DNA of 64,000 nucleotides, taken from positions 1-64,000 of the forward strand of contig JAZRJV010000038.1 of assembly GCA_045645985.1 (NCBI GenBank), read 5' to 3'. Numbering within the stretch: position 1 is the stretch's first letter; each line of letters begins with the position of its first letter. Origin of the DNA: RGIG9060 sp045645985 (GTDB lineage: Bacteria > Spirochaetota > Spirochaetia > Treponematales > Treponemataceae). Position numbers and translations under genes: made by a program. This document shows positions 40,779 through 49,534 of this stretch, piece by piece. Below the pieces are notes generated by a model, which saw nothing but the letters and a program-made list of their open reading frames with translations, ran no database searches and had not been told where the DNA came from.

Positions 40779-41565
40779 TTTCTGATTCCTCTTGTAAACT
40801 TAATTTAGAATTTTTGTAAAGCAATTTATTTAGAAGATAACTTACTTGCTGTAATGTTAAATCAAAATTTAATTTTGAATCATAGGCTAAACTGATTGCA
40901 CCAGTTTCTTCAGAAACAACTAAAGCAACAGCATCTGTTTTTTCAACAAGACCTAAGGCTGCTCTATGTCGTGATCCAAATGTTTTCTTTATATCATAGT
41001 TTTCAGAAATTGGTAAGAAACATGCAGCTGCAAAAATTTTTCCATCTTGAATAACTGTAGCACCGTCATGCAAAGGATTATCATGAGCAAAAATAGTTTC
41101 AACTAAACTTGAAGAAACATTTGCATTTAGAATTATTCCACTCTTTATTATGTCTTTTAAAGATGAATTTCTTTTAAAAACAATTAACATTCCTCGTTTT
41201 CGTTTTGAAAGAATTTCGGCTGCAACTAAAACTTGGTCAATTAAATTATTTTCAGGGTCATAAGCAAACCAGTCTCGTTGACCAATATGTAAAATAACTT
41301 TTCTTAATTCCGGTTGGAAAATAATAGCAAAACCAACTAAAACTCCAGGAGCAAGTTTTGAAAGCAACCATAAAATCGTTTCCAAATTAAGAAAAAGAGC
41401 AAAAAGGTAAATTAAACAAAGCGTAACTACCGCCCTAAAAATTTGTAACCCTTGAGTTTCAACAAGTATTTCATAAACTTTATAAAAAATAAAAGCTAAA
41501 ACAGCGATATCGAGTATAGGTTTTAAAATATCATAAATATAAATTAAATTATCAAAAGGAATCAT
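40768..41565 (-). CDS. cdaA: Diadenylate cyclase
   Basis: Membrane-bound synthase of the second messenger c-di-AMP, 265 residues. Three N-terminal helices are followed by the DAC domain with NPLHDGATVIQDG (DGA motif) and FGSRHRAALGLVE (RHR motif). AGAGG precedes the ATG. It lies between folP and the ybbR-like gene with a one-base gap and an 11-base overlap; the cdaA-ybbR order is conserved in many phyla. Confidence 0.95.
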   Translation of the reverse strand: MIPFDNLIYIYDILKPILDIAVLAFIFYKVYEILVETQGLQIFRAVVTLCLIYLFALFLNLETILWLLSKLAPGVLVGFAIIFQPELRKVILHIGQRDWFAYDPENNLIDQVLVAAEILSKRKRGMLIVFKRNSSLKDIIKSGIILNANVSSSLVETIFAHDNPLHDGATVIQDGKIFAAACFLPISENYDIKKTFGSRHRAALGLVEKTDAVALVVSEETGAISLAYDSKLNFDLTLQQVSYLLNKLLYKNSKLSLQEESENDD

Positions 41566-41566
41566 T

Positions 41567-42430
41567 CTAACCTCTTCTTAAAAGTTGATTTAATATTTTT
41601 AGAGAATCAACTGTTTCTTTTACATCGTGAACTCTAACAATATCGCATCCTTTTATCACACTATAAATGTTTGCACATAAAGTACCTGCCAATCTATCTT
41701 CTACAGATTTACCAGTTATTTCTCCTATAAAAGATTTTCTTGACAATGCCATCAAAACAGGAATTTCTTTAACTGAAGAATTTTTCCAGCAAGTCTTGAA
41801 AAAATCACAATTAGAAATTAAAGATAAATTTCCTTCTAAATCTTTTCCAAAACCAATGCCTAAATCAAAAATAATTTTTTCTGGATTTATTCCTTTTGAA
41901 AAAGCAAAATCTGCCCTTTCACAAAGATATTCCGAAACCTCTTTTATAACATCGGCATATTTTGTGTTTTTCTGCATTGTAAAAGGAATGCCTCTTTTAT
42001 GCATCAAAATTACAGGAATTTTTGATTCAGAAACAAATTCTGCGATATTTTTACCATCTTCTAAAGCTGAAATATCATTTAAAATATCAGCACCAGAATT
42101 TACGCAAGTTTTGATAACTTTGGTTTTTCTTGTATCAATTGAAATGGCAATATTTTTATCAAACTTTCGGATTCCTTCGAGAATTGGAAGAACTCTATCA
42201 ATTTCTTCGTTTTCGCCAATATATTCACTTCCAGGACGAGTTGATTCGCCACCGATATCCAAAATATCAGCACCGTCTTCTATCATTTTAAGTGAATTTT
42301 CGATTGTTTCATTTAATGATTGACTTATTCTGCTTTTTTCAAAAAATGAATCGGGAGTTGCGTTTATTATCCCCATAACAAAAGCAGATTTTTCAGTTTC
42401 TAAATTTCTATCAGCAAGAGAAATTTTCAT
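41567..42430 (-). CDS. folP: Dihydropteroate synthase
   Basis: Condenses p-aminobenzoate with the pterin diphosphate in folate synthesis. MGIINATPDSFFEKSR and ADILDIGGESTRPGSEYI are the two diagnostic blocks; GIGFGKDLEGNLSLI and LMALSRKSFIGEITG complete the site. The length of 287 residues is normal. It is separated from dxs by one base. It provides the folate cofactor used by purN and glyA products. Confidence 0.95.
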   Translation of the reverse strand: MKISLADRNLETEKSAFVMGIINATPDSFFEKSRISQSLNETIENSLKMIEDGADILDIGGESTRPGSEYIGENEEIDRVLPILEGIRKFDKNIAISIDTRKTKVIKTCVNSGADILNDISALEDGKNIAEFVSESKIPVILMHKRGIPFTMQKNTKYADVIKEVSEYLCERADFAFSKGINPEKIIFDLGIGFGKDLEGNLSLISNCDFFKTCWKNSSVKEIPVLMALSRKSFIGEITGKSVEDRLAGTLCANIYSVIKGCDIVRVHDVKETVDSLKILNQLLRRG

Positions 42431-42431
42431 T

Positions 42432-44351
42432 TTACTTATTCCAACCAGTTTCTTCTTGAGAATTTTCTAAATTTCGCAAACGAATTACTTTTTTTGCTAA
42501 AAATTCTGGACTAAGATGTACTGATTCTAAAATATCTTGTCGCTTTCCTTGAGGAACAAATCTATCTGGGAAACCACAAACGGCTGTTTTCTTACCAACA
42601 TAGGAACGTTGCAAAAGCGATTCAAGATAAGTTCCGATTCCACCAATTCTAATTCCATCTTCTACAAAGATAATATATTTATATGGTTTTACAATTTGCA
42701 AAAAGTATTCTTTATCAAGTGGTTTTAAAAATCGAAGATTATAAATATCACAATTGATTTTTTCATTTTCAAAACCTTGTGAAAGAATTTCAACTGATTT
42801 TTTTACTTCAGAAAAAATTCCACCAGTACAAACAAATAAAGTATCTGAATTTTCTTCTTGAGTTTTTTGTTTTAATAAAACACCTCGCCCAATTTCAATA
42901 GGAAGTAAAAATTCATCTTCTTCTTTTGGACAAGACATTTTTGGGTAGCGAATTACAACTGAAAGTTTTTGATTTACAGCCCATTCCAAAGATGAATATA
43001 ATTCAGCTGAACTTGCTGGAGCTAAAAGAGCAAGATTTGGAACAGGACGCATCATTGAAATATCAAAAATTCCTTGGTGAGTTTCGCCGTCATCAGGAAC
43101 TGCCCCTGCTCTATCTAAAACAAAAACAGCAGGAATATTTTGCAAAGCAATATCGTGAACAAGTTGGTCGATTGCTCTTTGCATAAAAGTTGAGTAAATT
43201 GCAACAACTGGTTTTAAGCCACCACTTGCTAAACCACCTGCAAAAGTAACGGCGTGTTGTTCTGCAATTCCTACATCAAAAAATCTATCTGGATAGCGAT
43301 GAGCAAAAGTTGTAAGACCTGTACCTTTCATCATTGCGGCGGTAATTGCAACAATTTTATCATCTTTTTCTGCTAATTTTTCCAAAGAATTTGAAAAACT
43401 TTCTGTAAAACTTAAATTATCATATTTTTCTACTGTTCCATCAGATGTACAAAAAGGACCAATTCCGTGGAAAGTAACTGGATCGTTTTCGGCAGGACTG
43501 TATCCGTATCCTTTTTTAGTGATTACATGAACTACAACTGGGCGCTCCAGTTTTTTTACGCGATTTAAAAGTCGTTCTAATTCTTGAATATTATGACCGT
43601 CCATTGGACCAACATATTCAAAACCTAAATCTGCAAAAAGATTATTTGAAAATACGATTCCTTTTAAACCGCGCTTTAATCTAAAAACAAAATTTGTTAA
43701 GGATTTACCAAAGAATGGAATTTTGCTTACGATAGAATCAAATCTTCGTCTAAAATTCTGATAATGGGAAGTCATTGTAAGTCGGCTCAAATATCTTGAA
43801 AGGGAACCGGTATTTTTTCCGATAGACATTTGATTATCATTTAAAATGACAATTAGATTTTTTGCGATTTGTCCACCATGAGAAAGTGCTTCAAAAGCCA
43901 TTCCTCCAGTTAAGGCACCATCACCAATAACAGCAATTACTTTTCCATCTTGATTTTGAAGTTTTCTACTGGTGAGCAATCCTAAGGCAGAAGAAATTGA
44001 AGTTGAAGAATGTCCTGCATCAAAAAAATCATGAGGACTTTCAGAACGTTTTGTAAAACCTGAAATACCGTCTTTTTTTCGCAAAGTTGATAATTGATTA
44101 TATCTACCTGTTAGAATTTTGTGAGTATAACATTGATGACTAACATCCCAAATTATTGCATCTTTTGGGCTATCAAATACGCGATGTAAAGCAATAGTTA
44201 ATTCCACCACACCAAGATTACTAGAAAGATGCCCACCATTTTTTCCAACAACATCGATAATTGATTTTCGAATATCATTTGATAATTCGGTAAGTTCTTT
44301 ATAGGAAAGATTCTTTATATCTTGTGGTGAATTTATTTCAGATAATTCCGT
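42432..44351 (-). CDS. dxs: 1-deoxy-D-xylulose-5-phosphate synthase, apparent ACG start
   Basis: TPP enzyme that starts the MEP isoprenoid pathway. GGHLSSNLGVVELTIAL, VIGDGALTGGMAFEAL, VGIAEQHAVTFAGGLA and HDIALQNIPAVFVLDRAG are diagnostic. The first standard start in frame is GTG at 44210, but homologous sequence continues 47 codons upstream (ELSEINSPQDIKNLS through GGHLSSNLG, which includes a TPP-site His). No ATG, GTG or TTG occurs in that stretch and a TAA stops the frame at about 44374. The ACG at 44351 lies seven bases after TTGGAG and gives the expected N-terminus, about 639 residues. Start assignment is inferred. Confidence 0.85.
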   Translation of the reverse strand, partial: TELSEINSPQDIKNLSYKELTELSNDIRKSIIDVVGKNGGHLSSNLGVVELTIALHRVFDSPKDAIIWDVSHQCYTHKILTGRYNQLSTLRKKDGISGFTKRSESPHDFFDAGHSSTSISSALGLLTSRKLQNQDGKVIAVIGDGALTGGMAFEALSHGGQIAKNLIVILNDNQMSIGKNTGSLSRYLSRLTMTSHYQNFRRRFDSIVSKIPFFGKSLTNFVFRLKRGLKGIVFSNNLFADLGFEYVGPMDGHNIQELERLLNRVKKLERPVVVHVITKKGYGYSPAENDPVTFHGIGPFCTSDGTVEKYDNLSFTESFSNSLEKLAEKDDKIVAITAAMMKGTGLTTFAHRYPDRFFDVGIAEQHAVTFAGGLASGGLKPVVAIYSTFMQRAIDQLVHDIALQNIPAVFVLDRAGAVPDDGETHQGIFDISMMRPVPNLALLAPASSAELYSSLEWAVNQKLSVVIRYPKMSCPKEEDEFLLPIEIGRGVLLKQKTQEENSDTLFVCTGGIFSEVKKSVEILSQGFENEKINCDIYNLRFLKPLDKEYFLQIVKPYKYIIFVEDGIRIGGIGTYLESLLQRSYVGKKTAVCGFPDRFVPQGKRQDILESVHLSPEFLAKKVIRLRNLENSQEETGWNK

Positions 44352-44374
44352 AGCAAAACTCCAATGTAAAAGTT

Positions 44375-44420
44375 AAAAAAAAAGGTCACGGAGTTAAAGG
44401 TTAAAACCACGTCCGCGACC
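44375..44420 (-). terminator. Terminator between the COX24-type gene and dxs
   Basis: On the minus strand GGTCGCGGA pairs with TCCGTGACC (44420-44412 and 44392-44384) and is followed by nine T. It separates the small gene from the dxs operon, so dxs would depend on read-through or an unseen promoter. Confidence 0.85.
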
Positions 44421-44433
44421 TTATCTGTCATAA

Positions 44434-44523
44434 TTATTTGCTCTTATGACGATTTCTTCTAAGCTTCTTTTTACGCTTATGTGTAGCGATCTTTTGTCGC
44501 TTTCTTTTTTTTCCACAGGGCAC
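44434..44523 (-). CDS. AURKAIP1/COX24-domain small basic protein
   Basis: A 29-residue very basic peptide beginning MPCGKKRKRQKIATHKRKKK and ending RRNRHKSK. This sequence type is the bacterial AURKAIP1/COX24 family, related to a small mitochondrial ribosomal protein; an rRNA-associated role is likely but unproven. The start is GTG with AAGGAG seven to eight bases upstream. It has its own good promoter and terminator, so it is a separate transcription unit between miaA and dxs. Confidence 0.85.
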   Translation of the reverse strand: MPCGKKRKRQKIATHKRKKKLRRNRHKSK

Positions 44524-44552
44524 AATAGCACTCCTTAATGCGAATTAACAAT

Positions 44553-44581
44553 ATTATGTACAAAACTTAACATTAAGTCAA
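44553..44581 (-). promoter_or_regulatory. Promoter of the COX24-type gene
   Basis: TTGACT (44581-44576), 17 bp, CATAAT (44558-44553) on the minus strand, overlapping the last codons of miaA. Confidence 0.65.
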
Positions 44582-45607
44582 GTAAACAGATGTAAAATCA
44601 TGAATTTTTTGACTGATTAAATCAAAATCATCAGCATTTATTTTTACTACATCATTTAATGGTGCAAAAAAAGTGATTTGTCTTTTTGCATAATGACGAG
44701 TGTTTCGCTGAACTTGTCTTTTTACTTCAGAAAGCCAAACTAAATATCTATCAGAATTGTAAAAATCAGGATTATTTTCTTGTTCAACTAGCATTTCGTA
44801 AGGATTTTCACCTGAAGTAAAAAATTCTCTGTATCCGATAGCTTGAAGACCTGGATCATCTTGAGTTAAACCTTGTTTTAGTAAAGTTCGCATTTCAAAA
44901 GCCAATCCAGAATTAAACATTTCTAAAACTCGCTGATTAATTCTTGAATAAAGTTCTTCCCTTTCACGATAAAGCCACAAAGTTAAAATTTTGTAGCCTT
45001 TTCGATGAGTTGAAGGCAAATCAAAACTACTTAAAGGTTTTCCACTAGCATAATAAACTTCTAATGCTCGTAAAATTCTATATTCATCATTTATATGGAT
45101 TCTTGAAGCAGAAATTTCGTCCACAGATTTTAATTCTTCGTACAAAACTTTTGCTCCGTAAGTTTTCATTTTTGCTTGCAAAAGTGAGCGAGTTTTTTCA
45201 TCCGCAGTTGGAGTTATAGGAAGTCCGTAAATAAAATTTTTTATGTAAAAAGCAGTTCCACCACAAACCACAGGAATTTTTCCACGAGAAAAAATATCTT
45301 TACAGGCAATATCCGCAAGGCGGACAAAATCCCCAGAACCAAATTGTTCTTTTGGTGAGCAAACATCAATTAAATGATGTGGAAGATGAGACAAAAATTC
45401 TTTATCAGCCTTTGCAGTTCCAATATCTAAGCCTTTGTAAACTTGCATTGAGTCTGCATTGATAATTTCAGCTTTTCCAGAAAAAAAAGAAGGCACATTG
45501 TCCGAAAACAAGTGCCCAACTGTTGCAGTTTTACCTGTAGCAGTAGGAGCAAAAATCACTAAAACTGGAATTTCGCCACTACTGTTATAAAAATAATCTT
45601 TTTTCAT
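44573..45607 (-). CDS. miaA: tRNA dimethylallyltransferase
   Basis: Prenylates A37 of tRNAs that read U-starting codons. The P-loop is LVIFAPTATGKTATVG, followed by INADSMQVYKGLDIGTAK, HLIDVCSPKEQF and VCGGTAFYIKNFIYGLP. The P-loop begins APTATGKT rather than GPTASGKT. At 344 residues it is slightly longer than usual. The ATG overlaps the rpoZ stop by one base (TAATG), so the two are coupled. Confidence 0.95.
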   Translation of the reverse strand: MKKDYFYNSSGEIPVLVIFAPTATGKTATVGHLFSDNVPSFFSGKAEIINADSMQVYKGLDIGTAKADKEFLSHLPHHLIDVCSPKEQFGSGDFVRLADIACKDIFSRGKIPVVCGGTAFYIKNFIYGLPITPTADEKTRSLLQAKMKTYGAKVLYEELKSVDEISASRIHINDEYRILRALEVYYASGKPLSSFDLPSTHRKGYKILTLWLYREREELYSRINQRVLEMFNSGLAFEMRTLLKQGLTQDDPGLQAIGYREFFTSGENPYEMLVEQENNPDFYNSDRYLVWLSEVKRQVQRNTRHYAKRQITFFAPLNDVVKINADDFDLISQKIHDFTSVYLT

Positions 45608-45801
45608 TATTCTTGTTCAATACGATATTGAATTTGATTTGTAAAAACTTGTTTTGCTGCTAAAGATACAACTTTACCATCATTTTCTTCAATCACAGGA
45701 TCTTTCAACATTGAAAGTTGGAAAGCACGACGACTTGCAGCACTTGTAATTTCGTAAATATTATCTTTGAATTGAACTAATTGTTCCAATGGGAAAATCA
45801 T
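45607..45801 (-). CDS. rpoZ: RNA polymerase omega subunit (RpoZ-like)
   Basis: A 64-residue protein beginning MIFPLEQL. The segment NIYEITSAASRRAFQLS matches the omega core, where a basic helix binds the beta' subunit, and KVVSLAAKQVF resembles the second helix. Omega subunits of spirochaetes are short and divergent, so the call depends on this core and on the position before miaA. AGGAG precedes the ATG. Confidence 0.75.
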   Translation of the reverse strand: MIFPLEQLVQFKDNIYEITSAASRRAFQLSMLKDPVIEENDGKVVSLAAKQVFTNQIQYRIEQE

Positions 45802-45920
45802 TTTTCACTCCTAAAACATTATCTAAAAAGTAAAATACCACCTTGAATTTAACACAAATTTACAAAAAGTTCAATATCAATATGTGATAAATCAAGGTGA
45901 GTAACTTCTAATTCAAAACC

Positions 45921-47318
45921 TTATTTTGCAACATCCAAGAAAGGTCTAACTTTACGAGTTGTTTCATCATCGATTTGTTCAACTCCATAAAAACCAACAT
46001 CATACCATTGCCAAACTTGATTTTCGTCAAATCGATATTGAGTAGAAGTCCAATATCGTCCGTCAATTGGAGTTGCATCTTTTTTCTGTAAAGTCTTATT
46101 GATAACTTTTTGGTTTAGCATAACGCCATACCATTCATCAATAGCTGGAAGATACCATTTATCTCCAAGAATTTTACATTGTTCGATGGCTGGATAATTG
46201 ATTTGCCAACTTACTGAATCTGTAATAATTCTTGTGTTTTCTTTTCCATCATCAACAGAGAAAGTTTTTGGATTTACAGATTTAGAAATTCTCCATTGAA
46301 CTGGATTTTCACTTTCTTTTGCAGCAACAATTTTTGATGGACGATTTTTTGCATCAACATCACAAACTACACCTTGAACATCTCGTTTTTTATCGTTGTA
46401 CCATTTACCGATTTTTCGGCTTACCAAAACTTGAGTTAAGGCAGAATAAACAACATTTCCTTCTTCACCTTTTTTCTGAATTGCCAAACAATACCAATAA
46501 CGACCAGAACGATTAGGTTTTATATCGAGATGCGCTTCATTTGCACCTTCGATTGATTTCCATTTTCTACCCTTATATTGCATCCATTGAAAATCGTAAT
46601 TTCTGTAATCATCTAAAGCCATACGAACTTCGAGATGGACTTTTTCTTTTGTTTTTGAAGATACAACAACCTTACGAGCGGAATCTCTCCAAAGTGCAAC
46701 ATCAGAATTTTCAGCTTGTTCTGTTGGATAATCAGGAATTTTTGAAGATGCTTGATAATCGTAGTTTAAATCTCTTGTTGAATAATTAAATCCAACTCTA
46801 AATCCAACTTGATGCAATGGTTCTGCTTTTTCAAAAATCAAAGTATAAAGAGGTGCTACAGAAAAAACAAAAGTTCCATTTGTCCACTCAAAAGGTAATG
46901 CAACTTGCAAAACTTGATCGAGTTGAAAATGCTTTCCTGATTCAACCTTTGCAGTATTTAGTGAATGTGTCCAGATTCCATATTCAACTGTAGGTTTTAT
47001 CATAAATCCACTTGGAAGGAAAAATCTGTAATGCAAGGCACCTAAACCTGCAAGATTCCAATATTTTTCGATTGAATCATTTTTTTCGAAATTGTAACCA
47101 GCTTGAGCTCTTAATCCAATTCCTAAAGGAAATTTACTAGAAAACTGGAAATCAAAGTTTAATCCACCACCTAAAGCAGTGTTGGAATAATCTTTATAAT
47201 TTCCGAGAGCGTATTCATTGTAGCCATACACACCAAACTCCACAGCGAAGATTGGAGCAACAACAACTAAAAGACAAAATAAAACTAAAAGTTTTTTGCT
47301 AAAATTTGAACATTTCAT
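45921..47318 (-). CDS. Outer-membrane beta-barrel protein with C-terminal DUF1566-like domain
   Basis: A 465-residue exported protein. The signal peptide ends near PIFAVE. Residues 25-190 alternate as a small beta barrel (FGVYGYNEYALGNY, LGIGLRAQAGYNFE, LHQVGFRVGFNYS). A middle Ig-like region (VHLEVRMALDDYRNYDFQW) is followed by DKWYLPAIDEWYGVML and DGRYWTSTQYR, which resemble DUF1566/Lcl domains. The role is unknown; surface exposure is likely. The start lies six bases after a promoter -10, with no ribosome-binding site. Confidence 0.7.
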   Translation of the reverse strand: MKCSNFSKKLLVLFCLLVVVAPIFAVEFGVYGYNEYALGNYKDYSNTALGGGLNFDFQFSSKFPLGIGLRAQAGYNFEKNDSIEKYWNLAGLGALHYRFFLPSGFMIKPTVEYGIWTHSLNTAKVESGKHFQLDQVLQVALPFEWTNGTFVFSVAPLYTLIFEKAEPLHQVGFRVGFNYSTRDLNYDYQASSKIPDYPTEQAENSDVALWRDSARKVVVSSKTKEKVHLEVRMALDDYRNYDFQWMQYKGRKWKSIEGANEAHLDIKPNRSGRYWYCLAIQKKGEEGNVVYSALTQVLVSRKIGKWYNDKKRDVQGVVCDVDAKNRPSKIVAAKESENPVQWRISKSVNPKTFSVDDGKENTRIITDSVSWQINYPAIEQCKILGDKWYLPAIDEWYGVMLNQKVINKTLQKKDATPIDGRYWTSTQYRFDENQVWQWYDVGFYGVEQIDDETTRKVRPFLDVAK

Positions 47319-47324
47319 ATGTAA

Positions 47325-47353
47325 ACTTTATCACGATGTAGAGTGTTTTGCAA
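47325..47353 (-). promoter_or_regulatory. Promoter of the beta-barrel gene, apparently leaderless
   Basis: TTGCAA (47353-47348), 17 bp, TAAAGT (47330-47325), six bases, ATG at 47318 on the minus strand. Confidence 0.55.
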
Positions 47354-47443
47354 GTAAAAACAAAATAAAACAAGATGAAATTTTGTAAATGCAGAAATTG
47401 ATACAAAAATCGCATAGGAATTGTGTATGAGCAGATTCGTACA

Positions 47444-47536
47444 AAAAATGCTCTCAGCCCAAATTGCCCCGCCTCGCTAGTGCTGCGCTTCGCTTGCAAG
47501 GCTTCGGCGTGTCAATTTGGGCTTACGCATTTTTTC
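47444..47536. repeat. Large covarying palindromic repeat, copy 3
   Basis: Outer arms AAAAAATGC (47444-47452) and GCATTTTTT (47528-47536); inside are TCTCA and TTAC, then GCCCAAATTG/CAATTTGGGC, a CCC/TGT bulge, and CGCC/GGCG around the loop with GTGCTGCGCTTCGCTTGCAA. The innermost four base pairs differ from the other three copies but still pair. Confidence 0.75.
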
Positions 47537-48020
47537 AACGATTTTGCTAAGGCACAGTTTTCTGCGATTTTTGCATGAATTATGCGTTTGCGACATTGTT
47601 TCTTGCTTTGTTTTGCTCAAGTGGGTAGATGGGGCGAAATTTAGATGTAAGCGAAATGTCAAAGGCATTTGTGGGCAAGGTTTGGGTCGTTTTTGTCTAC
47701 GGATTTTTCACAATTTTGCTAAGGCACAGTTTTCTGCGATTTTTCATAGAATTTTGCGTTTGCGACATTGTTTCTTGCTTTGTTTTGCTCAAGTGGGTAG
47801 ATGGGACGGGATGAGTAAAAGGCGAAATCTCAAAGGCATTTGTGGGCTAGGCTTTTTTCTTTTTTGTCTACGGATTTTTCATCGATTTTGCTAAGTCACA
47901 GTTTCGTGCGATTTTTGCATGAATTATGCGTTTGCGACATTGTTTCTTGCTTTGTTTTGCTCAAGTGGGTAGATGGGGCTGTATGAGATATGGGCGAAAT
48001 GTCAAAGGCATTTGTGGACT
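47537..48020. repeat. Three tandem direct repeats downstream of palindrome copy 3
   Basis: Units of roughly 170 bp share TTTTGCTAAGGCACAGTTTT, then CTGCGATTTTT, GCGTTTGCGACATTGTTTCT, TGCTTTGTTTTGCTCAAGTG and GGTAGATGGG, ending AAAGGCATTTGTGG. Each begins with a copy of the palindrome's right side (TCTACGGATTTTTCA or TTACGCATTTTTTCA). The frames open through this region (for example 47517-47894) are repeat by-products. Confidence 0.7.
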
Positions 48021-48238
48021 GGACTTGGTTAAGATTCTATCTACAAAGATTCTAAAGGACGAGAAATTAGAACTTACAAAGGAATGAACGCATTATAACA
48101 TTCTCTTTTTTTAATAATTTAACTCAAGCGCCCTTTCGGACGCTAAAACTATGAATTAGTTTCGGTTCTACAATGTTGGAGAACCGAAACAAAGGTGAGT
48201 CAATGACTTGAATGTGTCGTATTCCTTGACCACCTGTA
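48021..48238. other. Intergenic region with hairpin and possible gene remnant
   Basis: On the plus strand 48037-48099 can be read as a fragment ending IYKDSKGREIRTYKGMNAL and a stop, which looks like the C-terminus of a lost protein; I cannot name it. A perfect hairpin GTTTCGGTTCT/AGAACCGAAAC (48159-48190) lies downstream of the third variable lipoprotein and may terminate it, although no T-run follows. Confidence 0.4.
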
Positions 48239-49501
48239 TTATTTAGAACGTGCTATACGGAAACCATCGTTATAAAAATTAGCATTAGGTTGGTACAGCC
48301 AACGTTTAGTAACAATAATATCATAAGCAACTTTAAACCAATCACCACCACGCAATACACGATCAGAACCTTCAACTGGACCTGTTGGGTCTGTTTCTGT
48401 ACCTTCGTTTGCTGTTCCATGCCAGTCATAACACCATTCATTTACGTTTCCGGTCATATCGTATAAGCCTAGTCTGTTTGGTGATTTTTTTCCTACCTGG
48501 TGAGAACCCTTTCCTGCAACAGTATCTGTTACAGGGTATTGTTGTGTTATACCATTAATATTATTGTATTTATACCAAGCTACTGTGTCTAATATTTCAT
48601 ATTTATTTTTTTCATGGTCTGTACCATCTGGGATAGTTGCTCCACTAAATATATAGTTCCAGTCTTCTTCAGTTTGGTCACCACCACGAGCAGCAAATTC
48701 CCACTCTGCTTCTGTAGGTAATCGGTAACCTTTTGAACCTTCAATCAATGTTACAGTTGCACCACTTATAGTATATCCTGTTTTTCCTTCTCTTTTTTTT
48801 ACTTCTGTAACATCAATAGTGTAAGCAGGATCTACACCTTCTTTTTCACTTAAAGCATTGCAATACCATATAGCGTCATACCAAGATACAGCTTCTACAG
48901 GTCGTTTCCCCTGTTCTTCACCTTCAAATAAAGTATATTTTGTAGAATCCTTTGTACAAGAAGATGGATCACTATCTAATACATATTCTGTACCGTTTAC
49001 TGTTACTTTTTGATCTTTCATTACAGATGCGTATTCTTCTTGGGTTACTTCATATTTTCCAATGTAAAAATCACTTAGAGTTACTGTTCTTCCTTCGACG
49101 AATACACCTTTATAATCATTACCAATGTATGTACCACCATTTATAGTAGCGCCTGATACAGATACCATATTTGGAACAAGAATCATTGTTCCTGATTTTA
49201 TTCTAGTTTCTTTATAACCACATACGGTACATTCTCTTGTTTCTGTTCCGTCTGTTTTTGTTGTAGCGTCGTTATTATAAATCCATTCATCAGCAAATTT
49301 GTGTGTATGTGCAAGTTTTGCAATTTCTGCAGTTTCTTTATAACCACATTCAGTACAAATTCGTTCTTTGCTTCCTGTAGCATCTTCTGTTGGTGATTTA
49401 GTTGTAGTCCAGTTGCCAAAAGTGTGTTCATGAGGGTCTTTACAACTTGTAATCATTACCGCTACAAAAACGATTGTAGCAAATAGGATAAATTTTTTCA
49501 T
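48239..49501 (-). CDS. SUMF1/C-type-lectin-fold lipoprotein, poly-G promoter paralogue 3
   Basis: A 420-residue lipoprotein (lipobox ITSC). The N-terminal region differs from paralogues 1 and 2: two short modules of the type HTFGNWTTTKS and RICTECGYKETAEI, then CTVCGYKETRI. The C-terminal SUMF1-like domain carries FYIGKYEVTQEEYASVM, GYRLPTEAEWEFAARGG and LGLYDMTGNVNEWCYDW. Its last segment (RVLRGG to GFRIARSK) keeps the 26-codon spacing but has ordinary AT-rich codons, so it does not show the diversification signature. The start at 49501 follows AAGGTGG. Confidence 0.8.
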   Translation of the reverse strand: MKKFILFATIVFVAVMITSCKDPHEHTFGNWTTTKSPTEDATGSKERICTECGYKETAEIAKLAHTHKFADEWIYNNDATTKTDGTETRECTVCGYKETRIKSGTMILVPNMVSVSGATINGGTYIGNDYKGVFVEGRTVTLSDFYIGKYEVTQEEYASVMKDQKVTVNGTEYVLDSDPSSCTKDSTKYTLFEGEEQGKRPVEAVSWYDAIWYCNALSEKEGVDPAYTIDVTEVKKREGKTGYTISGATVTLIEGSKGYRLPTEAEWEFAARGGDQTEEDWNYIFSGATIPDGTDHEKNKYEILDTVAWYKYNNINGITQQYPVTDTVAGKGSHQVGKKSPNRLGLYDMTGNVNEWCYDWHGTANEGTETDPTGPVEGSDRVLRGGDWFKVAYDIIVTKRWLYQPNANFYNDGFRIARSK

Positions 49502-49534
49502 AAAATCCACCTTAAAATAAAAATTTCTAATTTC

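Noticed and set aside
41667..42323. Long antisense frame of 218 codons across folP
   Set aside because: folP is a complete conserved enzyme on the other strand; the antisense frame is a compositional shadow with no start signal.
44210..44212. GTG at 44210 as the dxs start
   Set aside because: It would remove the conserved GGHLSSNLG region and has no ribosome-binding site, while clear homology continues upstream in frame.
47517..47894. Overlapping open frames of 125 and 61 codons
   Set aside because: They run through the tandem repeat array, repeat their own sequence, and have no ribosome-binding site or family features; they are repeat by-products.
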